Shown here piece by piece: positions 8,918 to 16,721 of a stretch of 64,000 bases of DNA (the stretch's first letter is position 1; each line of letters begins with the position of its first letter). The stretch is from an uncultured Oscillibacter sp. (GTDB lineage Bacteria; Bacillota; Clostridia; Oscillospirales; Oscillospiraceae). The translations under genes and the position numbers were made by a program. The notes below the pieces were generated by a model. The model had not been told where the DNA came from. It saw nothing but the letters and a program-made list of their open reading frames with translations, and ran no database searches. The stretch lies in the NCBI GenBank assembly GCA_910576865.1, contig CAJTKE010000001.1, forward strand, positions 186,001-250,000, given 5' to 3'.

Positions 8918-9391
8918 ATGGAGCTGACCCACATCAACCAGGAGGGCCGGGCCCGGATGGTGGACGTGACGGACAAGGACGCCACCTTCCGGCAGGCCGT
9001 GGCCGAGGGCCGGGTCCGCATGGCCCGGGAGACGGCGGAGCTCATCCGCACCGGCGGGACCCCCAAGGGGGACGTGCTGGCGGTGGCCCAGGTGGCCGGC
9101 GTCATGGCCGCCAAGCGGACCCACGAGCTCATCCCCATGTGCCACCCCCTGCGGCTGACGGCGGTGGACCTCTCCTTCACCCTGGAGGAGGAGGCCGTCC
9201 ACATCCGCGCCCAGGTGAAGTGCAAGGGGGAGACCGGCGTGGAGATGGAGGCCCTGACGGCGGTCTCCGCCGCGGCGCTGACGGTCTACGACATGTGCAA
9301 GGCCGTTCAGCGGGACATGGAAATCACGGACATCCGCCTCCTGCGCAAGAGCGGCGGGAAGAGCGGAGACTATTCAAGGGAGTTTATATAA
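8918..9391 (+). CDS. moaC: Cyclic pyranopterin monophosphate synthase MoaC
   Basis: 157 aa, usual size. Contains the conserved MVDVTDKDAT opening, GDVLAVAQVAGVMAAKRTHE with the conserved Lys/His, IPMCHPL, and GVEMEALTAVSAAALTVYDMCK. It converts the MoaA product to cPMP. Starts 4 bases after moaA, so translationally coupled. Confidence 0.96.
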   Translation: MELTHINQEGRARMVDVTDKDATFRQAVAEGRVRMARETAELIRTGGTPKGDVLAVAQVAGVMAAKRTHELIPMCHPLRLTAVDLSFTLEEEAVHIRAQVKCKGETGVEMEALTAVSAAALTVYDMCKAVQRDMEITDIRLLRKSGGKSGDYSREFI

Positions 9392-9403
9392 GAGGTGATT
9401 GAT

Positions 9404-9844
9404 TTGGCAGAGGTGGTATCCGTCAACATCAGCGAGAAAAAGGGCACGGTGAAGCGGGAGGTTCCGGAGATTCGCCTGAAGCTCCGCCACGGCATTCTGG
9501 GAGACGCCCACGCCGGGGACTGGCACCGGCAGATCTCCCTGCTGGCGGAGGAGAGCGTGGACAAGATGCGCGCCCTCCTGCCCGGCTTGGAGCCCGGGGC
9601 CTTCGCGGAGAACATCAACACCCGAGGGCTGGAGTTGAAAACCCTCCCCGTGGGAACCCGCCTCCGGCTGGGAGAGACGGTGGTGGAGGTCACCCAGATC
9701 GGCAAGGAGTGCCACAGCGACTGTGAGATCAAAAAGCGCACGGGAAAGTGCGTCATGCCCACGGAGGGCATTTTCGCCGTGGTGGTGACGGAGGGAACCG
9801 TCCGCAAGGGCGATGAAATTGAGATTCTAAAAGATACTATATAA
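9404..9844 (+). CDS. MOSC-domain protein
   Basis: 146-149 aa. A single MOSC domain with the signature Cys in IGKECHSDCEIKKRTGKC. MOSC proteins bind molybdenum cofactor or handle sulfur for it, and stand-alone forms are frequent in Clostridia Mo operons. I prefer the TTG at 9404 because AGAGGTGAT lies just upstream at 9391-9399; a GTG at 9395 overlaps that SD and is the alternative. It starts 12 bases after moaC. Confidence 0.9.
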   Translation: MAEVVSVNISEKKGTVKREVPEIRLKLRHGILGDAHAGDWHRQISLLAEESVDKMRALLPGLEPGAFAENINTRGLELKTLPVGTRLRLGETVVEVTQIGKECHSDCEIKKRTGKCVMPTEGIFAVVVTEGTVRKGDEIEILKDTI

Positions 9845-9856
9845 GGAGCGTGCGTC

Positions 9857-10876
9857 ATGAAGCTGATATCGACCCAGGAGGCCGTGGGCCACGTCCTCTG
9901 CCACGACATGACCCAGATCATCCCCGGGCAGTACAAAGACGCCCGCTTCCGCAAGGGCCACGTGGTTCGGGAGGAGGACATCCCCGTCCTGCTGTCCATG
10001 GGCAAGGAGCACCTGTACGTCTGGGAGATGGTCCCCGGGATGATCCACGAGAATGACGCGGCGGAGTGCCTCCGTGCCCTTTGCCAGAACCAATATATGG
10101 AGTCCGGCCCGGTGAAGGAGGGCAAGATCGAGCTCACCGCCGCGATAGACGGCCTGTTCCTGGTGGACAGCGCCAGGCTGAACGCCGTCAACGCCCTGGA
10201 GGACATCATGATCGCCACCCGCCACGGCGGCACGGCGGTCCGGAAGGGAGACAAGCTGGCGGGCATGCGGGTCATCCCCCTGGTGATCGAGGAGGAGAAG
10301 CTCTGCCGGGCGGAAGCCGCCGCCGGGGCCGGGCCCCTGCTGGAGCTGCGCCCCTGGAAGCTGAAAACCGCCGCCGTCGTCGCCACCGGCAGTGAGGTGG
10401 CCAAGGGCCTGATCCAGGACTCCTTCACCCCGGTGGTGGAGGGAAAGCTGGCGGAATTCGGCATCGAGACCGTGGACCGCCGGAAGCCGGGGGACGACAT
10501 GGAGGCGGTGAAAAACGACATCCTGGAGGCCAAGGCCCAGGGGCCGGACCTGATTCTCTGCACCGGCGGCATGAGCGTGGACCCGGACGACAACACCCCC
10601 GGGGCCATCCGCCGCGCCGGGGCCCGAATCGTCTCCTACGGCGCGCCGGTGCTGCCGGGGGCCATGTTCCTCCTGGGGTACTTCGAGGACGGAACCCCCG
10701 TCCTGGGCCTCCCGGGCTGCGTCATGTACGCCAAGCGGACCATCTTTGACCTGATGCTCCCCAGAATCGCCGCCGGGGTCCCCGTCACCCGGGCCGATAT
10801 CACGGTCCTGGGCGAGGGCGGGCTGTGCCTGGGCTGCGAGGTCTGCACCTATCCGAACTGCGGGTTCGGAAAATAA
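9857..10876 (+). CDS. Molybdopterin-binding (MoeA/MogA-type) protein
   Basis: 339 aa. The C-terminal half (from about 170) is a MoCF-biosynthesis domain: TGSEVAKGLI, then ILCTGGMSVDPDDNTPGAI and VLGLPGCVMYAK, the molybdopterin-binding signature. The N-terminal half is a distinct domain beginning LISTQEAVGHVLCHDMTQII. It ends with a cysteine-rich tail, LCLGCEVCTYPNCGFGK. It lacks the full MoeA four-domain layout. Inference: it takes the place of MoeA in molybdate insertion, or senses MPT. Within the moa-mod operon. Confidence 0.88.
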   Translation: MKLISTQEAVGHVLCHDMTQIIPGQYKDARFRKGHVVREEDIPVLLSMGKEHLYVWEMVPGMIHENDAAECLRALCQNQYMESGPVKEGKIELTAAIDGLFLVDSARLNAVNALEDIMIATRHGGTAVRKGDKLAGMRVIPLVIEEEKLCRAEAAAGAGPLLELRPWKLKTAAVVATGSEVAKGLIQDSFTPVVEGKLAEFGIETVDRRKPGDDMEAVKNDILEAKAQGPDLILCTGGMSVDPDDNTPGAIRRAGARIVSYGAPVLPGAMFLLGYFEDGTPVLGLPGCVMYAKRTIFDLMLPRIAAGVPVTRADITVLGEGGLCLGCEVCTYPNCGFGK

Positions 10877-10917
10877 TAAAGCATCTTTTATATTATGGTT
10901 TTGAAAGTGAGGTCCTC

Positions 10918-11742
10918 ATGAAACGACTGCCTCCCCTCCTCCTGACCCTGCTGCTCCTCTCCGCCTGCGGCGGCCCCGGCGCGGACGGCCCTGTCACGGG
11001 CGAGGACGCGGAGCTGACGGTCTTCGCCGCCGCCTCCATGCAGGAGACCCTGACGGAGATCGGGGAGAATTACAAGAAGGGCCATCCCAACGTGACTCTG
11101 GTCTTCAACTTCGATTCCTCCGGCACCCTCAAGACCCAGATTCAGGAGGGGGCGGTGTGCGATATCTTCATCTCCGCCGGACAGAAGCAGATGAACCAGC
11201 TGGATGTCTCCGCTTCCGCCGAAGTAAATACGGAGGGCCTGGACTTCGTGGCCTCCGACACCCGCTTCGACCTGCTGGAGAACAAGGTGGCCCTGGCGGT
11301 GCCGGAGGGAAATCCCGCCAGCATCAACAGCTATGAGGACCTGAAAGCCGCTCTGGAGGCCGGAAACATCCTCCTGGCCATCGGCAACGAGGATGTGCCC
11401 GTGGGGCAGTACACCCGGGAGATTCTCGCCCACTACGGCCTGGACGAAGGGTCCCTCGCCGCCGCCGGCGTCTTGACCTACGGCTCCAACGTCAAGGAGG
11501 TCACCACCCAGGTGTCCGAGGGAACCGTGGACTGCGGCGTTATCTACGCCACGGACGCGTTCTCCGCCGGGCTGACAGTGGTGGACACCGCCACGGCGGA
11601 GATGTGCGGGCAGGTCATCTACCCCGCCGCCGCCTTGAAGACAAGCGGCCACCCGGAGGAGGCCCAGGCGTTCCTGGACTATCTTCGCACCCCGGAAGCC
11701 GGGGCCGTGCTGGAGGCCGTGGGTTTCACGCCTCTGGGATAA
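10918..11742 (+). CDS. modA: Molybdate ABC transporter substrate-binding lipoprotein ModA
   Basis: 274 aa from the ATG at 10918. Lipoprotein signal: MKRLPPLLLTLLLLSACGG, Cys of the LSAC lipobox at about residue 17. The mature part follows the ModA plan: LTVFAAASMQETLTEIG, then NFDSSGTLKTQIQEGAVCDIFISAG for the oxyanion site. It captures molybdate/tungstate outside the membrane for ModBC. A frame open upstream to 10825 overlaps the previous gene and lacks a signal peptide, so the later start is right. Confidence 0.95.
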   Translation: MKRLPPLLLTLLLLSACGGPGADGPVTGEDAELTVFAAASMQETLTEIGENYKKGHPNVTLVFNFDSSGTLKTQIQEGAVCDIFISAGQKQMNQLDVSASAEVNTEGLDFVASDTRFDLLENKVALAVPEGNPASINSYEDLKAALEAGNILLAIGNEDVPVGQYTREILAHYGLDEGSLAAAGVLTYGSNVKEVTTQVSEGTVDCGVIYATDAFSAGLTVVDTATAEMCGQVIYPAAALKTSGHPEEAQAFLDYLRTPEAGAVLEAVGFTPLG

Positions 11743-11762
11743 ACAAAACGGGAGGACCCACC

Positions 11763-12431
11763 ATGGACTGGTTTCCCCTCTACAACTCCATCCGCGTCGC
11801 CGCCGTCTCCACGGTGCTGGTGTTCTTCCTGGGCATCTTCGCCGCCCAGGCCATCGCGAAGCTGCCCCGGCTGGCCAAGGGCGTCCTGGATGTGTTCCTG
11901 ACCCTGCCCCTGGTGCTGCCGCCCACGGTGGTGGGCTGGCTGCTGCTGCTGGCCCTGGGGCCCCGGCGGCCTCTGGGGGGCTGGCTGCTGGAGACCTTCG
12001 GCCTCCGGCTGACCATGACGTGGCAGTCCGCCATCTTCGCCGCCGTGGCGGTGAGCTTTCCCCTGATGTACCGCACCGCCCGGGGGGCCTTCGAGTCCTT
12101 CGACCGGACCCTGGCCCAGGCGGGGCGGACCCTGGGGCTCAGCGACGCCTGCATCTTCTGGAGAATTCAAATGCCCTGCTGCCGCCAGAGCATCCTGGCG
12201 GGGACGGTGCTGGCCTTCGCCCGGGCCCTGGGGGAATATGGGGCCACGTCCATGCTGGCGGGCTACACCCCTGGCCGCACCGCCACCGTCTCCACCACCG
12301 TCTACCAGCTCTGGCGCACCGGGCAGGACGCCCTGGCCCTCCGCTGGGTGCTGGTGAACCTGGGGCTGTCCGCCGCCGTGCTGCTGGCGGTGAACCTGCT
12401 GGAGCGGAAGGAGGGACGCTCATGGCCCTGA
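11763..12431 (+). CDS. modB: Molybdate ABC transporter permease ModB
   Basis: 222 aa, with five hydrophobic segments typical of ModB. The EAA loop reads LAQAGRTLGLSDACIFWRIQ, contacting ModC, and is followed by LAFARALGEYGATSMLAG, a ModB hallmark. SD GGGAGG precedes the ATG. Its 3' end overlaps modC by 10 bases, indicating translational coupling. Confidence 0.95.
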   Translation: MDWFPLYNSIRVAAVSTVLVFFLGIFAAQAIAKLPRLAKGVLDVFLTLPLVLPPTVVGWLLLLALGPRRPLGGWLLETFGLRLTMTWQSAIFAAVAVSFPLMYRTARGAFESFDRTLAQAGRTLGLSDACIFWRIQMPCCRQSILAGTVLAFARALGEYGATSMLAGYTPGRTATVSTTVYQLWRTGQDALALRWVLVNLGLSAAVLLAVNLLERKEGRSWP

Positions 12432-13480
12432 CGGTCCAAATTCAAAAGCGCTACGGGGATTTCCGCCTGGACGTGGACTTCACGGCGGAGGACGGGCAGG
12501 CCCTGGCCCTGCTGGGGGCCTCCGGCTGCGGGAAGAGCGCCACGCTGAAGTGCGTCGCCGGCATCGACCGGCCGGACCGGGGCCGGATCGAGCTGGACGG
12601 GCAGGTCCTCTTCGACAGCGAGGCGGACATCGACCTCCCGCCCCAGAGGCGCCGGGTGGGCCTCCTGTTTCAGAGCTATGCCCTGTTCCCCAACATGACG
12701 GTGGAGCGGAACATCGCCGTCTGCCTGGGCCGCCTGGACCGGCGGGAACGGCGGAGGCGGACGGCGGAGCTGCTGGCCCTCCTACGCCTGGAGGAGCAGG
12801 CGGCGCTCCACCCCCGGCAGCTCTCCGGGGGGCAGCGGCAGCGGGCGGCCCTGGCCCGCGTCCTGGCGGCGGAGCCCCGGGCGCTGCTGCTGGACGAGCC
12901 CTTCTCCGCCCTGGACAGCTTCCTGCGCCAGCAGCTGGAGGAGGAGCTGCGGGACCTGCTGGACCGCTTCCCCGGTCCGGTAGTCTGGGTCAGCCACGAC
13001 CGGGGGGAGGCTTGCCGGAACTGCCCCCGGGTCTGCGTGCTGGAGGCGGGGCGGTCCTCCCCAGCCCGGGGCATGGCGGCGCTGATGGCGGACCCCGTCA
13101 CCGTCAGCGCCGCCCGGCTCTCCGGCTGCGGGAACCTCGTCCCCGCCCGGCCCGGCCCCGGCCCGGGGCTGGCGGAGGTTCCGGCCTGGGGGCTGACGCT
13201 GCGGACCGCCGTCCCCTGGCGGGCGGGCGTCACGACCCTGGGCTTTCGGGCAAACCGGGTCCGCCCGGCGGAGGCGGGGGAGGTCAACGCCTTCCCCTGC
13301 CGGGTGGTCCGGGCGGTGGAGGACGCTTTTTCCATCCTGGTCCTCCTGCTGCCGGAGGGCGCGGAGCCCGAGGCCCCGCCGCTGCGGATGGAGCTGCCCG
13401 GGGAGGCCTGGGCGGCGCTGCCGGACCGAACCCGCCTCCTGGCGTCGATCCGGCCGGAGGATCTGATGTTATTGGAATAA
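12422..13480 (+). CDS. modC: Molybdate ABC transporter ATP-binding protein ModC
   Basis: 352 aa. Walker A GASGCGKSATLKC (note A in place of the usual T after GKS), Q-loop FQSYALFPNMTV, signature LSGGQRQRAALARVLA, Walker B ALLLDEPFSALD, and switch His in VWVSHDRGEA. The C-terminal 100 residues form a TOBE-like extension ending in a RPEDLMLLE strand. It powers molybdate import with ModAB. Confidence 0.95.
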   Translation: MALTVQIQKRYGDFRLDVDFTAEDGQALALLGASGCGKSATLKCVAGIDRPDRGRIELDGQVLFDSEADIDLPPQRRRVGLLFQSYALFPNMTVERNIAVCLGRLDRRERRRRTAELLALLRLEEQAALHPRQLSGGQRQRAALARVLAAEPRALLLDEPFSALDSFLRQQLEEELRDLLDRFPGPVVWVSHDRGEACRNCPRVCVLEAGRSSPARGMAALMADPVTVSAARLSGCGNLVPARPGPGPGLAEVPAWGLTLRTAVPWRAGVTTLGFRANRVRPAEAGEVNAFPCRVVRAVEDAFSILVLLLPEGAEPEAPPLRMELPGEAWAALPDRTRLLASIRPEDLMLLE

Positions 13481-13492
13481 GGAGGAATTCCC

Positions 13493-13981
13493 ATGTACAA
13501 AGCCGCGGTTCTGACCGTCAGCGACCGGAGCTTCCGGGGAGAGCGCCCCGACGAGGCGGGGCCTCTGGCGGCCTCCCTGCTGGAGGCGGCGGGGTACCGG
13601 GTGGTGGAGACCGCCGTGGTCCCCGACGAGCAGCCGGAGATTGAAGCCGCCCTCATCCGTCTGGCGGGCGAGGCCGCCCTGGTCATCACCTCCGGCGGCA
13701 CCGGCTTCTCCCCCCGGGACGTGACTCCGGAGGCCACCGCCGCCGTCTGCCAGCGGATGGCCCCCGGCATCCCGGAGGCCATGCGGGCCGCGTCCCTGGC
13801 CGTCACTCCCCGGGCCATGCTGTCCCGGGCGGCGGCGGGCATCCGGGGCGGGACCCTCATCGTCAACCTCCCCGGAAGCCCCAAGGCCGTCCGGGAAAAC
13901 CTGGAGGCGGTGCTCCCCGCCCTGGAACACGGGCTGAAGATGCTGTCAGGCGCTTCCGCTGACTGTGCCGCCGGGGATTGA
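13493..13981 (+). CDS. mog: MogA/MoaB-family molybdopterin adenylyltransferase
   Basis: 162 aa MoCF domain protein. Motifs: TVSDRSFRGE near the start, ALVITSGGTGFSPRDVTPEAT (the MPT-binding GGTG), and LIVNLPGSPKAVRENLEAV. It adenylylates molybdopterin before molybdate insertion. Last gene of the operon: SD GGAGG lies 12 bases downstream of the modC stop, and a strong terminator follows at 13985. Confidence 0.93.
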   Translation: MYKAAVLTVSDRSFRGERPDEAGPLAASLLEAAGYRVVETAVVPDEQPEIEAALIRLAGEAALVITSGGTGFSPRDVTPEATAAVCQRMAPGIPEAMRAASLAVTPRAMLSRAAAGIRGGTLIVNLPGSPKAVRENLEAVLPALEHGLKMLSGASADCAAGD

Positions 13982-13984
13982 ATG

Positions 13985-14022
13985 AAAAAAGGTTCTCCCG
14001 ATTCTGTGGGAGAACCTTTTTT
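13985..14022. terminator. Bidirectional terminator between mog and xdhC
   Basis: 15-base arms AAAAAAGGTTCTCCC / GGGAGAACCTTTTTT with an 8-base loop. T-tracts in both directions suit the convergent genes. Confidence 0.92.
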
Positions 14023-14029
14023 ATATACT

Positions 14030-15007
14030 CTATAAATGTGATGGGCAATCGTGCCCCGCCGCTTCCGCGGCCTCCCGGCGGAGGGCCCGCTCATAGATCA
14101 GCTCCCCGGTGATGCTGACGGCGATCTCCTCCGGGGTGACCGCCTTGATGGCGGTGCCGATGGGGGTGTGGACCCGCTGGATAGCCTCCTCGGGGACACC
14201 CGCCTCCCGGAGCTTCCCGTTGACGTAGGCGGTTTTTGTCCGGGAGCCCATGACGCCCACATAGCGGAGGGGGCGGCGGAGAAGCTGCTCCTCCACCTCG
14301 AAGTCGTGGCTGTGGCCGCTGGTCATGACCACGGCGCAGTCCTCCGGCGTCAGCGCAAGCCCTCCGGCAATGTCGGTGTAGGCGTGGCAGACCACCGTCT
14401 CCGCCTCCGGGAACCGGGCGGGATCCGCGAACGACCGCCGGTCGTCGAAGACGGCCACCCGGAAACCCACGCTCCGCAGCACGGGGACAAGGGCCAGGGC
14501 GCAGTGCCCCCCGCCGAAGATGACCACCCGCTCCCCCACAGGCAGGGGCAGAGTCAGCCTCTTCCCGTCCCAGGCGCAGCCGCCCGGGCCCCCGTCCAGC
14601 AGGGCCGGGTCCCCTCCGGCCTCCAGGGCCAGCCAGCCGCTCCGGCGGGCCTCCAGCCGCGCCAGGGCCTCCCGGGCCAGGGCCCGCCAGACGGCGCTGT
14701 CATGGGGGACGAATTGGAACAGCACCTCCTGCTCCCCGCCGCAGACGGAGTCCAGCGCCCCGCCGTGGCGGAGCTCCAGGCGGCGGACATCGGAGCGCTT
14801 TTCCACCAGCAGCTCCGCCGCCAGCTCCAGCGCCCGGGCCTCCCCCGGCCCGCCGCCGATGGTCCCGGCAACGAGGCCCTCCCGGCCCGCCAGCAGCTGG
14901 GCCCCCGCCCCCCGGGGCGTGGAGCCCCGGGCGGAGGCCACCGTGGCCAGTACCGCGTCCTCCCCCCGGTCCAGGAGGGTCAGCAGGTTCTTGAAAATCT
15001 CGCGCAT
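14030..15007 (-). CDS. xdhC: XdhC-family protein
   Basis: 325 aa. N-terminal XdhC/CoxI domain (LLDRGEDAVLATVASARGST, then GTIGGG) and a C-terminal Rossmann-like XdhC_C domain (VVIFGGGHCALALVPVLRSVGF). The family sulfurates or delivers molybdenum cofactor to xanthine-dehydrogenase-type hydroxylases. It faces the Mo operon across a shared terminator. No molybdoenzyme lies in this window, so its client must be elsewhere. Confidence 0.92.
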   Translation of the reverse strand: MREIFKNLLTLLDRGEDAVLATVASARGSTPRGAGAQLLAGREGLVAGTIGGGPGEARALELAAELLVEKRSDVRRLELRHGGALDSVCGGEQEVLFQFVPHDSAVWRALAREALARLEARRSGWLALEAGGDPALLDGGPGGCAWDGKRLTLPLPVGERVVIFGGGHCALALVPVLRSVGFRVAVFDDRRSFADPARFPEAETVVCHAYTDIAGGLALTPEDCAVVMTSGHSHDFEVEEQLLRRPLRYVGVMGSRTKTAYVNGKLREAGVPEEAIQRVHTPIGTAIKAVTPEEIAVSITGELIYERALRREAAEAAGHDCPSHL

Positions 15008-15020
15008 AGGGCCTCTCCTC

Positions 15021-15701
15021 CTAACGTTTTCTCAGCTTCCCGGAGAGCACCATCTCCCTCGTCAGAGGCTGGTCCTCCGGCAGGTCCACCGTGATGAAGT
15101 GCCACAAAGACCCGCCGGACCTGTCCTCCTCAGACTCGTGGTTATAGTACACGGAGACCGTGTGGACCGGGGTCCGGGGAGACAGGTCCTCATAGAGCTC
15201 CATGGCCCGGTCCGCCATGGCCGCCCGCATGGTTTCCTCGTCCGGCACCGGGGCGGCGCGCCTGTCCCCGAAGTCGATGCGGATATCCACCACCGGGTCC
15301 TCCGGGCTCCAGGGCTTCCACCGGGCCTGCCAGAAGGCCTGACACCCGTTGACCTGCGGGCTTTTGGCGATGCCCAGCTCCTTCCGCAGGACCGTCGCCC
15401 GCCGCTTGTCCGTGACCAGCCCGGCTTTCAGGTCACAGCTCAGGGCGCGCCGGCCCCCGCCGTTTTCCAGGGCGAACTCCAGAGAGTAGCCGCCGGACTT
15501 CAGATCATACCAAGCCCAGGGTCCCTCCGGCTCCAGGCCCGGCCAGACCTGGGCGGCGTAGGCCCGCAGCTCCATGGCGGAGACCAGATTCCCCAGCACC
15601 GGGGACCAGCCGAAAAACACCCACAGCAGGGCCTGGATTGCCAAAATGGTCAGCAGCCAGGGGGCCGCCATCCCGGCGATTTTCGCCGCTCTCGCTTTCA
15701 T
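15021..15701 (-). CDS. Hypothetical membrane-anchored protein
   Basis: 226 aa. One N-terminal hydrophobic helix (residues 11-32, MAAPWLLTILAIQALLWVFF) after a basic start, then a soluble domain with alternating strands (VHTVSVYYNH, LWHFITVDLPED). No family recognised. It lies 13 bases upstream of xdhC and 21 bases downstream of the TraX gene on the same strand, so the three may be co-transcribed. Likely an extracytoplasmic protein; function unknown. Confidence 0.75.
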   Translation of the reverse strand: MKARAAKIAGMAAPWLLTILAIQALLWVFFGWSPVLGNLVSAMELRAYAAQVWPGLEPEGPWAWYDLKSGGYSLEFALENGGGRRALSCDLKAGLVTDKRRATVLRKELGIAKSPQVNGCQAFWQARWKPWSPEDPVVDIRIDFGDRRAAPVPDEETMRAAMADRAMELYEDLSPRTPVHTVSVYYNHESEEDRSGGSLWHFITVDLPEDQPLTREMVLSGKLRKR

Positions 15702-15722
15702 GACCCCTCCTTCCCTGTCCGG

Positions 15723-16574
15723 TCAGCCTCCCGCCAAAAGGGGATATGCCGCCCGGGACAGCGCGTACAAGATGTAGACATGGGCGGGGTAGAACACATA
15801 GAAGAAGCGCTTCGGCCCCCGTCCCCGCTCTCCATTGTAACACAGCATCAGAAGGGCCGCAAGAGCGCCGTACCACTCGTAGGCGGTGGTGAACATCATG
15901 GTCCAATGGAACTCCGGAGACTGGGAGAACACCAGCAGGGGATACAGGAAATAATAAAGCACCGTGAAGCCCGCGAAGACACCGGCCTGAACCCTTCGGT
16001 TTTTTCGAAAGCCGTACAGCAGAATCCCCGTGAGAATCGTGCCAATCCCGGCGTCCGGATTCGAGTTCCACATAGGCAGGAACGTATACCCCAGGACGGA
16101 CAGGGGCATCTGGAGAGCGGGGACCATCCCCATGAGCATACTCGCCAGAACAGGCCACGCCAGGGGCGGGATCACCGCTGCGAGGCCCGGCCCCCAGCGC
16201 TTCTCCCCCAGCCAGTCCATGCCCTGGAAAACCACCATCAAAATGGAAAAGCTGGTCATCATGCCGTTCATGGGATAGAAGCCGTCGGGCCGGACCGGAA
16301 CAAGACCGGTCATCATCAAAAACAGCAGTCCGGACATCAGCAGGTGAATAAGATATACTTTTATAAAGTATTTTCTCCTGTCATGGGTGTGGGCGAAGCC
16401 CTCTGCCAGGCAGAACAGAAACAGCGGCGCGGACAGCCGTCCCGCCATGCTGAACCACTCAGGAATCAGGCCGGTATAGGCAAACATATAGTGGATGTGG
16501 TCCAGAACCATCAGCCCCAGGGCAATCCATTTCAGCCCCGTGGAGCTGAGGCCCCGTGTCTTCGTAAGCTCCAT
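15723..16574 (-). CDS. TraX-family membrane protein
   Basis: 283 aa, about eight transmembrane segments. The start has the TraX pattern: STGLKWIALGLMVLDHIHYM, then SAPLFLFCLAEGFAHTHDRRKY. TraX acetylates F pilin in plasmids, but chromosomal copies in Clostridia are common and probably act as acyltransferases on other surface molecules. There are no conjugation genes nearby. A 20-base motif in its promoter region (16611-16630) recurs before the glycosyltransferase gene at 63355. Confidence 0.9.
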   Translation of the reverse strand: MELTKTRGLSSTGLKWIALGLMVLDHIHYMFAYTGLIPEWFSMAGRLSAPLFLFCLAEGFAHTHDRRKYFIKVYLIHLLMSGLLFLMMTGLVPVRPDGFYPMNGMMTSFSILMVVFQGMDWLGEKRWGPGLAAVIPPLAWPVLASMLMGMVPALQMPLSVLGYTFLPMWNSNPDAGIGTILTGILLYGFRKNRRVQAGVFAGFTVLYYFLYPLLVFSQSPEFHWTMMFTTAYEWYGALAALLMLCYNGERGRGPKRFFYVFYPAHVYILYALSRAAYPLLAGG

Positions 16575-16721
16575 GTGATATCCTCCTTGCTAATTGTATT
16601 ATTTAACTGGTACAGTAGTATAATAACACAGTTGGAAGGACCTGTCAAGCGGAAAAGCGCCCGGCCTTTCGGCCGGGCGCGGGGGAAGAAAGAAGGTGGA
16701 GTTCTTTCAACCTTTCAGGGT

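Noticed and set aside
15723..16574. TraX as evidence for a conjugative element
   Set aside because: No relaxase, mating-pair or integrase genes nearby; chromosomal TraX homologues are common in Clostridia.
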